DNA of 64,000 nucleotides from Actinobacillus suis ATCC 33415 (GTDB lineage: Bacteria; Pseudomonadota; Gammaproteobacteria; Enterobacterales; Pasteurellaceae). Within the stretch, counting starts at the first letter, position 1. Each line of letters starts with the position of its first letter. Where the stretch lies: contig NZ_CP009159.1 of assembly GCF_000739435.1 (NCBI RefSeq), positions 806,001 to 870,000 on the forward strand, written 5' to 3'. Shown here piece after piece: positions 9,455-19,489 of the stretch. Position numbers and translations under genes: made by a program. A model generated the notes under the pieces. The model made no database searches and was not told the DNA's origin. It saw nothing but the letters and a program-made list of their open reading frames with translations.

Positions 9455-9480
9455 AATTATGTGAGTTAGCTCACATAATT
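9455..9480 (+). promoter_or_regulatory. CRP binding site, perfect palindrome
   Basis: AATTATGTGAG and CTCACATAATT are perfect inverted arms around TTAG, and include the full CRP consensus halves TGTGA and TCACA at six-base spacing. The core is the same as that of the E. coli lac CRP site. It lies between rnd (start 9414, minus) and the Mlc-like gene (start 9613, plus) and could serve either. Confidence 0.88.
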
Positions 9481-9612
9481 ACAATAAAGTGGTTGTACTT
9501 CAAATGTATTGAAGCAAAAATAATTATCTTATGGAGTGTTTGCTTTTGTAAATTTTAATAGCTGTGCTTCTTTTTATAAGTATGAAGTACTGTTTAACCT
9601 AAGGATTATACT

Positions 9613-10806
9613 ATGATTTCTGATAATAAAACCCAACATCTTGGTACAATTTATCGACTAGTGGAACAATTTGAACTTATTTCGCGAACAGATCTTGCTA
9701 AACTTTCTGGCTTAGCTCCCGCTTCTATCACTAACCTCACCAAATCTCTGATTGATAATAAATTCATTTTGGAACGTACAGTACAAAATAATACCTCTCG
9801 TGGCAGACCTGCGGTCGGATTGGCCGTATCTAATTTTTTCTGGCAATTACTTTATTTTACGATTTCTCCGAATAACGTAGAAATTTCATTGTGCGAATTA
9901 AATGGCAAACCAATTCAGACCAAACATTACCCTCTTTCATCTAACGACTATCCGCAACTCGATTCTTACTTACAAACTTGCTTAAATGACCTCTTTTGGC
10001 ATTCACCAATGGAAGCTAACCGAATATTAGCGGCTTCTATTAGCGTAGTTGGACAAATTAGTGCTGATCACAGCAAAATTATCCGTTTAGGTGATACCGC
10101 TATTGAAAGTTCCTTTGTAGAAACATTAAAAGCACAATTTGATTGTCCAATTTTATTAAATGAACATTTTCAATTATGGCTTCTCACAGAATCAACACTT
10201 GGCAGTTTAATTAATAATGATAATGTGATTTTCCTCCAATTAGATGAGGCGGTAAATTTAAGTGTCTTATTGCGTGGTAATCTATTGCATCAACAATCAA
10301 AAATGAATGTAGATAAAATGCTGATGCCTAAATTTAGTCCATTAAGCGATATTGCTGCACCGAATGATTGCGATGAAATTCAACGCTATCAGCTAAATAA
10401 CCAAGTCACTTTCCCAGCGATCGTACGCTTAGTTGATCATTATCTACCGAATAGCTTTACTCAGAGCCATGAAAAAATTCAGTATTTATGTGAGCAAGTT
10501 GAGCAAAGAAATGAAACAGCATTAATGATTTTAGAACATATCAGTGATAATTTAGCTTATGTTTTAATGAATCTGATCAATATTTTTTCCACGGAAAAAA
10601 TTATGTTGAACTCGCCGCTACTGCGCATTAAACATATTCTATTCGAACAGATTCAACAAAAATTACAAAAAGAGTTACTTCTTGGAAATCTCCATGTAGA
10701 TCTAGTAACCAGCCAGTTTGAATGGGATAGCCCTCTTATTGCTTGTTCCGCAATAAAACAAGGGATTTATGAGGGAAATTTGATCAAGGACATCATTCAG
10801 CTTTAA
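9613..10806 (+). CDS. mlc: ROK-family transcriptional regulator, Mlc-like
   Basis: A 397-residue protein with an N-terminal helix-turn-helix (GTIYRLVEQFELISRTDLAKLSG, then LAPASITNLTKSLI) and SRGRPAVGL, all close to E. coli Mlc/NagC. The rest aligns in length with the ROK sugar-kinase-like domain, but the conserved CxCGxxGCxE zinc motif and the clear glucokinase-like glycine patterns are absent: the matching region reads FSPLSDIAAPNDCDEIQRY. Mlc represses glucose PTS genes in enterics. Orthology to Mlc rather than NagC is supported by its neighbour, a YnfK-like BioD2, because ynfK and mlc (dgsA) are also adjacent in E. coli. The loss of the zinc site suggests altered inducer or PtsG sensing. 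Confidence 0.75.
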   Translation: MISDNKTQHLGTIYRLVEQFELISRTDLAKLSGLAPASITNLTKSLIDNKFILERTVQNNTSRGRPAVGLAVSNFFWQLLYFTISPNNVEISLCELNGKPIQTKHYPLSSNDYPQLDSYLQTCLNDLFWHSPMEANRILAASISVVGQISADHSKIIRLGDTAIESSFVETLKAQFDCPILLNEHFQLWLLTESTLGSLINNDNVIFLQLDEAVNLSVLLRGNLLHQQSKMNVDKMLMPKFSPLSDIAAPNDCDEIQRYQLNNQVTFPAIVRLVDHYLPNSFTQSHEKIQYLCEQVEQRNETALMILEHISDNLAYVLMNLINIFSTEKIMLNSPLLRIKHILFEQIQQKLQKELLLGNLHVDLVTSQFEWDSPLIACSAIKQGIYEGNLIKDIIQL

Positions 10807-10873
10807 AACTTCAGTTAAAATATAGGCGATTTTGTAACTTTTTTGTTATTTTTAGATAATAGAGAAATAAAAT

Positions 10874-11593
10874 ATGCCTTCGTTATTTATTACCGGCACG
10901 GATACCAATGTGGGAAAAACCATTGTTACTCGTGCTATTTTACAAACATTAGCTGCTAACCAATTTATGGCTGTCGGTTATAAACCGATTGCTTGTGGCG
11001 GTGATGACTCTCTTCCGACAGAACCTAATCAGGCAGACTATGCTAGCGAAGATAATCTGGATGTATTGACAATTCTAGATAGTTGTCCTACGCCCGTTGC
11101 TTATCGAGAAATTAACAGTTATACCTTTATTCACTCCAGTACACCAGTATTTGCTGCATTAGATGCCGTTCACCATATCCAAGAAGAAAAATTAAACCAA
11201 GATTTAACCCGTTTACAGCAAAATTATCCGAATGTTGTGGTTGAAGGTACTTATGGTTGGCTAACTCCGATCAATAAAGATTTAAGTTTTGCTGACTGGG
11301 TGAAGAACAATCAAATGCCAGTTGTATTAGTGGTAGGAATTAAAGAAGGTTGCGTTAATCATGCGCTATTAACTGCACAGGCGATTAAGCAAAAAGGGGT
11401 TAAGTTAGTTGGGTGGATTGCAAATCGTATTAACCCGGGGCTACGTCACTATGCCGAGCTCATTGAACTGCTGAGTCAGGAAATTGATGCGCCACTATTG
11501 GGCCAAATTCCTTATATTGGCTATCCAAATAAGAAAGATTTGACACCATATATTCAAAATCCCGAGCCATTATTACAATATTTTCAAAAATAA
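10874..11593 (+). CDS. bioD: Dethiobiotin synthetase-like protein, BioD2/YnfK type
   Basis: A 239-residue P-loop protein starting SLFITGTDTNVGKTIVTRAI, the BioD nucleotide loop. The segment VVGIKEGCVNHALLTAQAI followed by GWIANRINPGLRHYAELIELL closely matches E. coli YnfK (BioD2) rather than BioD1. BioD closes the ureido ring of dethiobiotin using ATP and CO2; the activity of YnfK-type proteins is less certain. The usual VEGxGG loop reads VEGTYGW here, a change of one conserved glycine. No other biotin gene is near. It follows the Mlc-like gene by 67 bases, probably in the same unit, and ends at a strong terminator. Confidence 0.85.
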   Translation: MPSLFITGTDTNVGKTIVTRAILQTLAANQFMAVGYKPIACGGDDSLPTEPNQADYASEDNLDVLTILDSCPTPVAYREINSYTFIHSSTPVFAALDAVHHIQEEKLNQDLTRLQQNYPNVVVEGTYGWLTPINKDLSFADWVKNNQMPVVLVVGIKEGCVNHALLTAQAIKQKGVKLVGWIANRINPGLRHYAELIELLSQEIDAPLLGQIPYIGYPNKKDLTPYIQNPEPLLQYFQK

Positions 11594-11602
11594 AAATGCC
11601 AA

Positions 11603-11627
11603 AGGCCTCCTTTTAGGAGGCTTTTTA
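11603..11627 (+). terminator. Terminator after bioD
   Basis: GCCTCC, loop TTTTA, GGAGGC, then TTTTTATT: a compact intrinsic terminator ten bases after the bioD stop. Confidence 0.9.
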
Positions 11628-11705
11628 TTGTTTGCTATTGCTTGAGCTAAATTGGTAAAAAAGATAAGAAATTCAACCGCTTATACAAATTTAGAGATAA
11701 AAAGG

Positions 11706-11788
11706 TATAAAAAAAGCCCCTCAACTAGGGGCTACTCGGAAAGCAAATTTATGAAATCGGTTGTTGAACACAACACTTTTTGTTAAGT
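11706..11788 (-). ncRNA. Candidate small RNA under CRP control
   Basis: Minus strand, downstream of the NlpC/P60 gene. A promoter (TTGAAA at 11823-11818, 17-base spacer, TATCCT at 11800-11795) should start RNA near 11788. The transcript would be about 80 bases and end at a terminator AGCCCC/GGGGCT (11733-11715) followed by seven T. A near-consensus CRP site (11861-11876) lies about 80 bases upstream of the start. No open frame with a ribosome site is present. It could instead be the 3' UTR of the lipoprotein gene, but the separate promoter and CRP site argue for its own transcription. No known RNA family was recognised. Confidence 0.5.
11709..11733 (-). terminator. Terminator of the candidate small RNA
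   Basis: On the minus strand AGCCCC, seven-base loop, GGGGCT, then TTTTTTT. Confidence 0.85.
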
Positions 11789-11794
11789 ACGTAT

Positions 11795-11823
11795 AGGATA
11801 CGTCAATTTATTAAATTTTTCAA
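11795..11823 (-). promoter_or_regulatory. Promoter of the candidate small RNA
   Basis: TTGAAA (11823-11818), exactly 17 bases, TATCCT (11800-11795), read on the minus strand. Confidence 0.5.
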
Positions 11824-11860
11824 ATTTTATTCCAATAAATTTGTAACTTTTTTCTAAAAA

Positions 11861-11876
11861 TGTGATCTCTGTCATA
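11861..11876 (-). promoter_or_regulatory. CRP binding site
   Basis: TGTGA-TCTCTG-TCATA with flanking AAA and TTT: one mismatch in the two five-base halves. It lies just after the lipoprotein stop codon, not in front of any annotated coding gene. Confidence 0.7.
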
Positions 11877-11884
11877 TTTTTAAA

Positions 11885-12409
11885 TTATAAACGGCGAGCT
11901 TGCCAGAAAGTTCTCGACCAATATGGTGAGTTTATATCTGAGTAAATAACTCCCCCCTTGGTCGAAGCATGTAAGAACTGTCCGTTTTTTACATATACGC
12001 CAACATGTTTACCATTAGGACCTCGTCCTGTTTTGAAGAATACTAAATCACCAGTTCTAAGCTCATCACGATCAATTCGAGTTCCCTCTTTTGCTTGCTC
12101 TGAGGTTGTTCTCGGTAAATCGATTCCAAATAAATCACGGAAAGTTACCTGCATAAAGCCGGAGCAATCAATACCTGCTTTGCTATTCCCACCTAAACGG
12201 TAACGTGTACCTTTCCATTCATGTTGTTGTTCACTTAAGCTACTGATCGCCATAATCGGATCAGATAATGTACTGTGATGAGTGCGGAAAATTCCTGCTC
12301 TTGCCTTAATTGGTCCTGATGTATTATCACTACTTGAACATGCTGTTAATAGCGCTGCACAAGCTAAAATAGCAAACGAAGAAAATCGTTTTTTGTTGAA
12401 TTTAATCAT
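11885..12409 (-). CDS. NlpC/P60 lipoprotein, MepS/Spr-like murein endopeptidase
   Basis: A 174-residue secreted lipoprotein: positively charged start, hydrophobic stretch and lipobox LTAC with Cys24. The catalytic domain begins about residue 65 and shows the NlpC/P60 triad: Cys82 in GIDCSGFMQ, His135 in KHVGVYV and His147 in FLHAST. Proteins of this size (Spr/MepS, NlpC) cleave the D-Glu-type/mDAP cross-bridges of peptidoglycan during cell growth. It lies after ihfA and the ihfA terminator. A candidate small RNA follows it. Confidence 0.92.
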   Translation of the reverse strand: MIKFNKKRFSSFAILACAALLTACSSSDNTSGPIKARAGIFRTHHSTLSDPIMAISSLSEQQHEWKGTRYRLGGNSKAGIDCSGFMQVTFRDLFGIDLPRTTSEQAKEGTRIDRDELRTGDLVFFKTGRGPNGKHVGVYVKNGQFLHASTKGGVIYSDINSPYWSRTFWQARRL

Positions 12410-12423
12410 ATATTCACTGCCTA

Positions 12424-12463
12424 TAAAAAAACATCCTACAGGCTTTATTTCGCCTGTAGAATG
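12424..12463 (-). terminator. Terminator after ihfA
   Basis: On the minus strand CATTCTACAGGC and GCCTGTAGGATG pair (one mismatch) around an eight-base loop, followed by a run of T (12431-12425). Confidence 0.85.
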
Positions 12464-12474
12464 CTATAACTTTT

Positions 12475-12771
12475 TTATGCCTTCACTTTTACATTTTCGA
12501 CTCTGTCTCTAAGCTTCTGACCGGGCTTGAATACCACTACTCGGCGAGCTGTCACGGCAACAGTTTCTCCGGTTTTAGGATTTCGCCCTGGGCGAGCATT
12601 CTTCTCACGTAACGAGAAATTACCGAAACCGGATAGTTTAACCTCTTCGCCTTTCTCTAGAGAACTACGAATTTCTTCGAAAAATTGCTCTACAAAGAGC
12701 TTAGCGATACGTTTATCAAAGCCACATTTTTCAACGAGGCTTTCTGCGAGTTCAATTTTAGTGAGTGCCAT
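12475..12771 (-). CDS. ihfA: Integration host factor alpha subunit
   Basis: A 98-residue HU/IHF-family DNA-bending protein. The sequence has the IHF-alpha features: start [39 protein letters not shown] (the beta arm with the DNA-intercalating proline) and [13 protein letters not shown]. It pairs with IhfB to bend DNA in replication, recombination and transcription. It follows pheT by 17 bases, the same pheS-pheT-ihfA order as in E. coli. Confidence 0.97.
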   Translation of the reverse strand: MALTKIELAESLVEKCGFDKRIAKLFVEQFFEEIRSSLEKGEEVKLSGFGNFSLREKNARPGRNPKTGETVAVTARRVVVFKPGQKLRDRVENVKVKA

Positions 12772-12788
12772 AAAAATAATCCTTAAAT

Positions 12789-15176
12789 CTAATCTCTTAG
12801 ATATGCTTGGAAACGTTGTGCTAATTCAGCTAAGACTGCTTGAGTTACAGCTGAAATTTCTTCTTCTTCAAGCGTTTTTTCAGTGTCTTGAACCGTTAAG
12901 CTAATTGCTAAACTTTTCTTACCAGCTTCTAAATTTGTGCCACGGTAAACGTCAAATAAGTTTACTGCAACTAATTTTGAGCCACCTGCATTGCGACATG
13001 CATCTAATACATCACCAGCTGCTACATTCTCATCTACCACAACTGCAATATCACGATTATTCGCAGGGAATTTAGAAATTTCTTTTGCCGCAGGAATTGG
13101 ACGGTTTGCAATCGCTTCCCCGAGAATCTCAAATACCACTGGTTTACCTTTAATACCAAGTTTTTGCACGATAGACGGATGCACAGAACCAATGAAGCCG
13201 ATTTCTTTACCATCTAACATAATTGCCGCAGATTGTCCCGGATGTAATGCAGGGAATTGTTTTGCCACAAATTTTAAATCATGACGAGCTGACGTTAGTG
13301 ATAATACACGCTCCATATCGCCTTTCAAGTCGAAGAAATCTACCACTTCGCCTTTACTTTCCCAATGTACCGGACGTTTATCACCGACAATTGCTGCACC
13401 GAATACGAATTCTTGACGAACTCCTGATTCTGCTGTTGCATCTGGAATAAAGCGTAAACCGCCTTCAAAAATACGAACGCGTGTTTGCTGACGGCTTTGG
13501 TTGTAAACAATCGTATCTAATAAACCGGTTAAAAGCGATAAACGCATTGCTGACATTTCGCTTGAAATCGGGTTAGGTAGAATTAACGCTTCTTGATTCG
13601 GATGCAATAATGATTGTTTTTTCGGATCAACGAAGCTATATGTCACCACTTCTTGGTAATCGCTATCCACTAATGCAGTACGGATACGGCTTGCTTCTAA
13701 TAATTTCTCCGGTGTGCCTTTCATTGTTAAGTGTGCAAGCGGAGAATTATTTGGAATACTGTTATAGCCATAGATACGAGCAACTTCTTCGATAAGATCT
13801 TCTTCGATCTCAATGTCGAAACGCCAACTTGGCGCTACAGCAGTCCAACTATCATTTGTGAAGGTTACGTTTAAACCTAAACGAGTTAAAATATCAGTTA
13901 CCGTTTCATCTTCAATGTGGTGACCGATTACAGCATCTAATTTGCTACGACGTAAGGTAACCGTATTACGTTTTGGTAAGTGTTGTTCACTTACTGCTTC
14001 TACGATTTCACCCGCTTCACCGCCACAAATTTCAAGTAATAATGCAGTTGCACGTTCCATCGCATCACGTGCTAATTGTGGGTCAACACCACGTTCAAAA
14101 CGGTGTGATGCATCGGTATGTAAGCCATATTGACGTGCACGGCCGGTAATCGCTAATGGTGCAAAGAATGCCGATTCTAATACTACGTCAGTCGTATTTT
14201 CATTTACACCGCTTGCTTCACCACCAAAAATACCCGCCATTGCTAATGCAACTTTGCTATCGGCAATGACTAAAGTATTTGGCTGTAATTTTGCGGTTGT
14301 ACCGTCTAATAAAACTAATTCTTCACCCTCTTTTGCCATACGTACTTGGATAGCACCTTCAATTTTAGACGCATCAAAAGCGTGCATCGGTTGACCAAGT
14401 TCTAACAGGCTTAAGTTAGTAATATCGACAATCGGATCGATTGAACGAATACCACAACGGCGTAATTTCTCTTGCAACCATAATGGTGAAGCTGCTTTTA
14501 CGTTTACATTTTTCACAACACGAGCAAGGTAACGCGGGCAAGCTTCCGGCGCTTGTAATTCTACAGCCACTTTGTCCGCAATCGTTGCAGGTACGGCCGA
14601 AATCACCGGCGATTTTACTTCCGCTCGGTTAATTACGCCCACTTCACGTGCGATACCTGCAATGCTTAAGCAGTCCGCACGGTTTGGGGTTAAACTGATT
14701 TCAATTGCCACATCATTTAAATCTAAATATTCACGGAAATCTTTACCAATTGGCGCATCTGCCGGTAATTCGATAATACCGCTATGATCTTCTTTGATAC
14801 CTAATTCAGAATATGAACAAAGCATACCTTCAGACGGCTGACCGCGTAATTTGGTTTTCTTAATTTTAAAATCGCCCGGTAATACCGCACCTTCCGTTGC
14901 ACACGCCACTTTTAAGCCCTGACGGCAGTTCGGTGCGCCACATACGATATCTAATAAGCGATCACCGCCTACATTCACTTTAGTGACACGTAATTTATCC
15001 GCATCCGGGTGTTGAGCACATTCAACCACTTCACCCACAACTACACCGGTAAATGCGCCGGCAACCGGTTCAACATCATCGACTTCTAAACCTAACATGG
15101 TGATTTGGTCGCATAATTGCTCTGTTGATACTGCAGGATTGACCCACTCACGCAACCAAGATTCATTAAATTTCAT
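12789..15176 (-). CDS. pheT: Phenylalanyl-tRNA synthetase beta subunit
   Basis: A 795-residue protein with the bacterial PheT domain order: EMAP-like tRNA-binding domain (about 40-150), B3/4 editing domain (about 210-400), B5 domain (about 400-475), the catalytic-like core and the C-terminal ferredoxin-fold anticodon-binding domain (about 700-795). Start [14 protein letters not shown] is the standard one. With PheS it forms the alpha2beta2 enzyme that charges tRNA-Phe; the beta subunit edits Tyr-tRNA-Phe. Part of the pheST-ihfA unit. Confidence 0.98.
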   Translation of the reverse strand: MKFNESWLREWVNPAVSTEQLCDQITMLGLEVDDVEPVAGAFTGVVVGEVVECAQHPDADKLRVTKVNVGGDRLLDIVCGAPNCRQGLKVACATEGAVLPGDFKIKKTKLRGQPSEGMLCSYSELGIKEDHSGIIELPADAPIGKDFREYLDLNDVAIEISLTPNRADCLSIAGIAREVGVINRAEVKSPVISAVPATIADKVAVELQAPEACPRYLARVVKNVNVKAASPLWLQEKLRRCGIRSIDPIVDITNLSLLELGQPMHAFDASKIEGAIQVRMAKEGEELVLLDGTTAKLQPNTLVIADSKVALAMAGIFGGEASGVNENTTDVVLESAFFAPLAITGRARQYGLHTDASHRFERGVDPQLARDAMERATALLLEICGGEAGEIVEAVSEQHLPKRNTVTLRRSKLDAVIGHHIEDETVTDILTRLGLNVTFTNDSWTAVAPSWRFDIEIEEDLIEEVARIYGYNSIPNNSPLAHLTMKGTPEKLLEASRIRTALVDSDYQEVVTYSFVDPKKQSLLHPNQEALILPNPISSEMSAMRLSLLTGLLDTIVYNQSRQQTRVRIFEGGLRFIPDATAESGVRQEFVFGAAIVGDKRPVHWESKGEVVDFFDLKGDMERVLSLTSARHDLKFVAKQFPALHPGQSAAIMLDGKEIGFIGSVHPSIVQKLGIKGKPVVFEILGEAIANRPIPAAKEISKFPANNRDIAVVVDENVAAGDVLDACRNAGGSKLVAVNLFDVYRGTNLEAGKKSLAISLTVQDTEKTLEEEEISAVTQAVLAELAQRFQAYLRD

Positions 15177-15266
15177 TTTATATCCTCTATTTTCTTACAC
15201 GGAATTTGCAAAATTCCACTTAATTTTGACCGCTTGTCATTCCCGTGTATTCAGTGAATCTAACTA

Positions 15267-16256
<990 letters not shown>

Positions 16257-16530
16257 CTATCCTCTAAATATATTGATGAAAAATTATTGTGATGATAATA
16301 CTTTGCCTGAAGAAAGTAAATGTAAAGTTAAGCTAAAGTGTTGATTTTTAAGGTTTCACAAAAACAATTAATTTGAATGATTTATCTATACAAGCGGTTT
16401 ATTTTTGGAGTTTTTTTGCAAAAATTAGAAATAAAACAAAGTTTGGTGATTTGCTTTTATGAAGCATTAGCTTAATAGTTGATAAAAGCGTATTATCACA
16501 GCGTTTACTACAACTATGAATGAGGAAATT

Positions 16531-17193
16531 ATGTCACATATTGCCAAACAAGACGTTCTAGACGCATTTAGCTTCCGCGCTGCTTGTCGTAGCTATGACC
16601 CGGCTAAAAAAATCAGCCGTGAAGATATGGAATATATTTTAGAGCTCGGTAGATTATCACCAAGTTCTGTAGGTTCCGAACCTTGGAAATTCATTGTGCT
16701 GCAAAATGCGGTTATCCGTGAAAAAATTGCGCCAGTTTCTTGGGGAATCAAACACCCAATGCACGAAATGAGCCATTTAGTCGTGATCTTAGCTAAGAAA
16801 AATGCGCGATACGATTCGGATTTCTTCCACCAGGGCTTATCAAAACGTGGCTTAACACCGGAACAAATGGAAACCACCATTGCTCGTTATAAATCGTTCC
16901 AAACCGATGATATTAAAGTGTTAGAAAGTGATCGTACCTTATTCGACTGGTGCTCGAAACAAACTTATATTGCACTCGCAAATATGATGACCGGCGCAGC
17001 AATGATTGGGATTGACTCTTGCCCGATTGAAGGCTTTAACTATGATGCGGTAAACGAAATCTTAGCGAAAGAAGGCTTATTTGACGCTAACGAATACGGT
17101 GTTTCTTGTATGGTGACCTTCGGTTATCGTGCGAAACCGATTACCAAAAAATACCGTAAGCCGGCTGAAGATGTGATCAGTTGGGTGGAATAA
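16531..17193 (+). CDS. NAD(P)H-dependent nitroreductase, NfsB-like
   Basis: A 220-residue FMN flavoprotein of the nitroreductase family. The start at MSHIAKQDVLDAF is preferred because GAGGA lies seven bases upstream; an ATG five codons earlier lacks a site. Family signatures are FRAACRSYDPAKKIS near the N-terminus, LGRLSPSSVGSEPWKFIVLQ (FMN binding) and MIGIDSCPIEGFNYDAVNEIL in the C-terminal half. Such enzymes reduce nitroaromatics and quinones by two electrons and can activate nitrofuran drugs. It is a single gene ending in a clear terminator. Confidence 0.9.
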   Translation: MSHIAKQDVLDAFSFRAACRSYDPAKKISREDMEYILELGRLSPSSVGSEPWKFIVLQNAVIREKIAPVSWGIKHPMHEMSHLVVILAKKNARYDSDFFHQGLSKRGLTPEQMETTIARYKSFQTDDIKVLESDRTLFDWCSKQTYIALANMMTGAAMIGIDSCPIEGFNYDAVNEILAKEGLFDANEYGVSCMVTFGYRAKPITKKYRKPAEDVISWVE

Positions 17194-17216
17194 ATCTTGC
17201 TATCCATATCAATAAC

Positions 17217-17239
17217 AAAGGGGCTTAAGCCCCTTTTTC
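17217..17239 (+). terminator. Terminator after the nitroreductase gene
   Basis: AAAGGGGCTTAAGCCCC followed by TTTTT; a near-perfect palindrome 23 bases after the stop. Confidence 0.9.
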
Positions 17240-17250
17240 TATTTTCGATA

Positions 17251-17297
17251 ACAAGCGGTCAAATTTCATAAAAATTTTACCCAAAATCACCGCTTGT
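17251..17297 (-). terminator. Facing uptake-signal pair at the tcyP stop
   Basis: ACAAGCGGT (17251-17259) and ACCGCTTGT (17289-17297) face each other. The last base overlaps the tcyP stop codon. Confidence 0.55.
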
Positions 17298-18622
17298 TAT
17301 GCCCGATTAAGCCACTTGTTACTTAATGTGCCTGCCACCATTGAACCATTTACATTTAATGCGGTGCGTCCCATATCAATTAACGGCTCAACTGAAATTA
17401 ATAAGCCAACCAATTCAATCGGTAAATTTAAGGTGGAAAGCACGACAATCGCTGCAAAAGTTGCTCCGCCGCCTACACCGGCAATGCCGAATGAAGAAAT
17501 CGCTACCACTAGAATTAACGTGACAACGTAACTGAGACTAAACGGATCTATACCTACAGTTGGTGCGACCATCACCGCTAACATTGCAGGATAAATCCCA
17601 GCACAGCCATTTTGCCCAATAGTGGCACCGAAGGTCGCCGAGAAATTAGCAATAACATTATTATTACCCAATTTATCGGTTTGCGTCTCAATATTTAGCG
17701 GTAAAGTCGCAGCACTTGAGCGAGAGGTAAAAGCAAAGCTAAGAGTCGGTAACACTTTCTTGTAGTAATCCAGCGGATTCACTTTTGCCACGAAAAGTAG
17801 AATGCCATGTACTAAAAACATCAAGCCGATTGCTAAGTAAGACGCCACAATAAAGCTACCCAAATTAACAATATCTTCCCATTTTGAAGTAGTTGCCATT
17901 TTTAGCATGAGTGCAAATACGCCGTAAGGGGTTAAGCGAATCACAAAACGGACTAAACGCATAATCAGTTTATTTAAGGTATCCACCCCAGTTGCAATAC
18001 GTTCACCTAATGCGGCATCTTCTTTGGCAAGGCTTAATGCCGCCACACCTAAAAATGCAGAGAAAATTACCGTGCTAATAATTGAAGTCGGGTTTGCACC
18101 GGTTAATTCTAAGAATGGATTTTTTGGAATAAAAGAGACTAACATTGCCGGTACAGATAAATTTGACACTTGCTCTGCACGCCCCGCCACTTTGCCCTGC
18201 GCAGCTAATTCTCTCTCACCAGCTACTAATCCTTCCGCTGATAAATCAAATAAATACACCATTGCAATACCGATTGCAGCCGCAATTGCGGTGGTAATCA
18301 ATAAAACCGATAGTACACTGAAGCTGATTTTACCCAATGATCCCGCTTGTTTTAGACGGGTAATCGCAGACAAAATCGAAATAAACACTAACGGCATTAC
18401 AATCATTTGCAATAAACGTACATAACCGTTACCGACTAAATTCACCCACTCTAACGTTGCGTCAATTTCTGACTTTTGGTAAAAATTTTGCAAAATTGCA
18501 CCACTTACCACCCCAAGTAATAAGCCGACAAAAACAGTTTGTCCTAATTTTTGCGTGTTTTTATACAGTAAAAACAGTAGGAATAGTAGCGCTGTAAACA
18601 CAGCTAAATTAAGGATAATCAT
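17297..18622 (-). CDS. tcyP: L-cystine transporter, TcyP/YdjN type
   Basis: A 441-residue sodium:dicarboxylate symporter-fold (DAACS) carrier. The chosen ATG (MIILNLAVF) has GGAG six bases upstream; a GTG five codons earlier is less likely. Matches to YdjN/TcyP include VNLVGNGYVRLLQMIVMPLVFISILSAI, the re-entrant loop TSRSSAATLPLNIE and SFGIAGVGGGATFAAIVVLS. It would import L-cystine for sulfur supply and oxidative stress defence. It is a single gene with its own downstream uptake-signal hairpin. Confidence 0.9.
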   Translation of the reverse strand: MIILNLAVFTALLFLLFLLYKNTQKLGQTVFVGLLLGVVSGAILQNFYQKSEIDATLEWVNLVGNGYVRLLQMIVMPLVFISILSAITRLKQAGSLGKISFSVLSVLLITTAIAAAIGIAMVYLFDLSAEGLVAGERELAAQGKVAGRAEQVSNLSVPAMLVSFIPKNPFLELTGANPTSIISTVIFSAFLGVAALSLAKEDAALGERIATGVDTLNKLIMRLVRFVIRLTPYGVFALMLKMATTSKWEDIVNLGSFIVASYLAIGLMFLVHGILLFVAKVNPLDYYKKVLPTLSFAFTSRSSAATLPLNIETQTDKLGNNNVIANFSATFGATIGQNGCAGIYPAMLAVMVAPTVGIDPFSLSYVVTLILVVAISSFGIAGVGGGATFAAIVVLSTLNLPIELVGLLISVEPLIDMGRTALNVNGSMVAGTLSNKWLNRA

Positions 18623-18637
18623 CCGAATCTCCAACAC

Positions 18638-18671
18638 AATAAAAAATAAAAGCGAGAATATAACTCTCGCT
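18638..18671 (-). terminator. Terminator after the fieF/DUF2310 unit
   Basis: Arms AGCGAGA (18651-18657) and TCTCGCT (18665-18671); on the minus strand the stem is followed by TTTTATTTTTTATTG. Confidence 0.85.
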
Positions 18672-18718
18672 CTATATTTTCAATATAACTTTCTCATTTT
18701 ATAGTACTAAAAGTTATA

Positions 18719-19489
18719 TTATTGTACTTCCCAGCTTAAATTAGAGATTAAACGACATTTATCACACTTAAAGTGGAATACTTGATGCAACGGTTGTGCT
18801 AATTTCCATTCTCCTTGGCATTTAGGACATTTACGCTGATGTTCTGCAGCTAAATCATTACCTAAACGATATAAATAATAGAAAGTCGGCACACCGCTTA
18901 GTGCTTCAAGTTGATGACATAACGTTATTCCTGTTTGTGAAAGTTCGCTATCGACTTCACTAATTTGCGCTAAAGCCTGCTGTTCTAGTACACCGCCATT
19001 CATTTGTAACTGATCACAAGCTTGCCAATTTTCTTGCCATTTAATCAACTGTTCGCCAAGTTGTTGCTGTTGCTCGGTTGCTTTATAGAGTGGAATCGCA
19101 CAAAAATCCTCACCACCATAAACCGGTGAACAGCTATCTAAGTGGGTAGTATAAAGAATTTGGAACGCCTGTTGTTCAAGTTCGCTGGTTTGTTCTGCTT
19201 GATAATCTCGACCAACAATCTCAAACGATTCGAATTCTACGCCATTTTCTTCCGCTTGTAATAGTGCCTCATTAACTTCTGCACTATTCCATTCCGGCAT
19301 TAGACTGGTTTGCTCCGGGGTTGAAACTCGTACTTGAAAATGCGCCAGCGGATTTTGGTGGTAAGTCACCGCAAATTCTCTGCCGATAATCTGTCCGTTA
19401 AAACGCCATTGATTGACAACTTGGTTAATTAACGTGACAGGATCGCTTTCAAAATCTTGATAGCTAAAATTAGCGATAACTTGGTACAT
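18719..19489 (-). CDS. Zn-ribbon-containing protein of the DUF2310 family
   Basis: A 256-residue soluble protein with no membrane segment. The C-terminal 45 residues form a zinc ribbon: RKCPKCQGEW and FKCDKCRLIS supply four cysteines. The N-terminal part matches what I recall of the DUF2310 family, common in Pasteurellaceae and annotated as possibly nucleic-acid-binding; the function is unknown. Its start overlaps the end of the fieF gene by about 20 bases, so the two are translationally coupled, which hints at a link with metal handling. Confidence 0.7.
   Translation of the reverse strand: MYQVIANFSYQDFESDPVTLINQVVNQWRFNGQIIGREFAVTYHQNPLAHFQVRVSTPEQTSLMPEWNSAEVNEALLQAEENGVEFESFEIVGRDYQAEQTSELEQQAFQILYTTHLDSCSPVYGGEDFCAIPLYKATEQQQQLGEQLIKWQENWQACDQLQMNGGVLEQQALAQISEVDSELSQTGITLCHQLEALSGVPTFYYLYRLGNDLAAEHQRKCPKCQGEWKLAQPLHQVFHFKCDKCRLISNLSWEVQ

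Noticed and set aside
12527..12904. 125-residue plus-strand ORF over ihfA/pheT
   Set aside because: It is an antisense frame of two certain genes, with no ribosome site.
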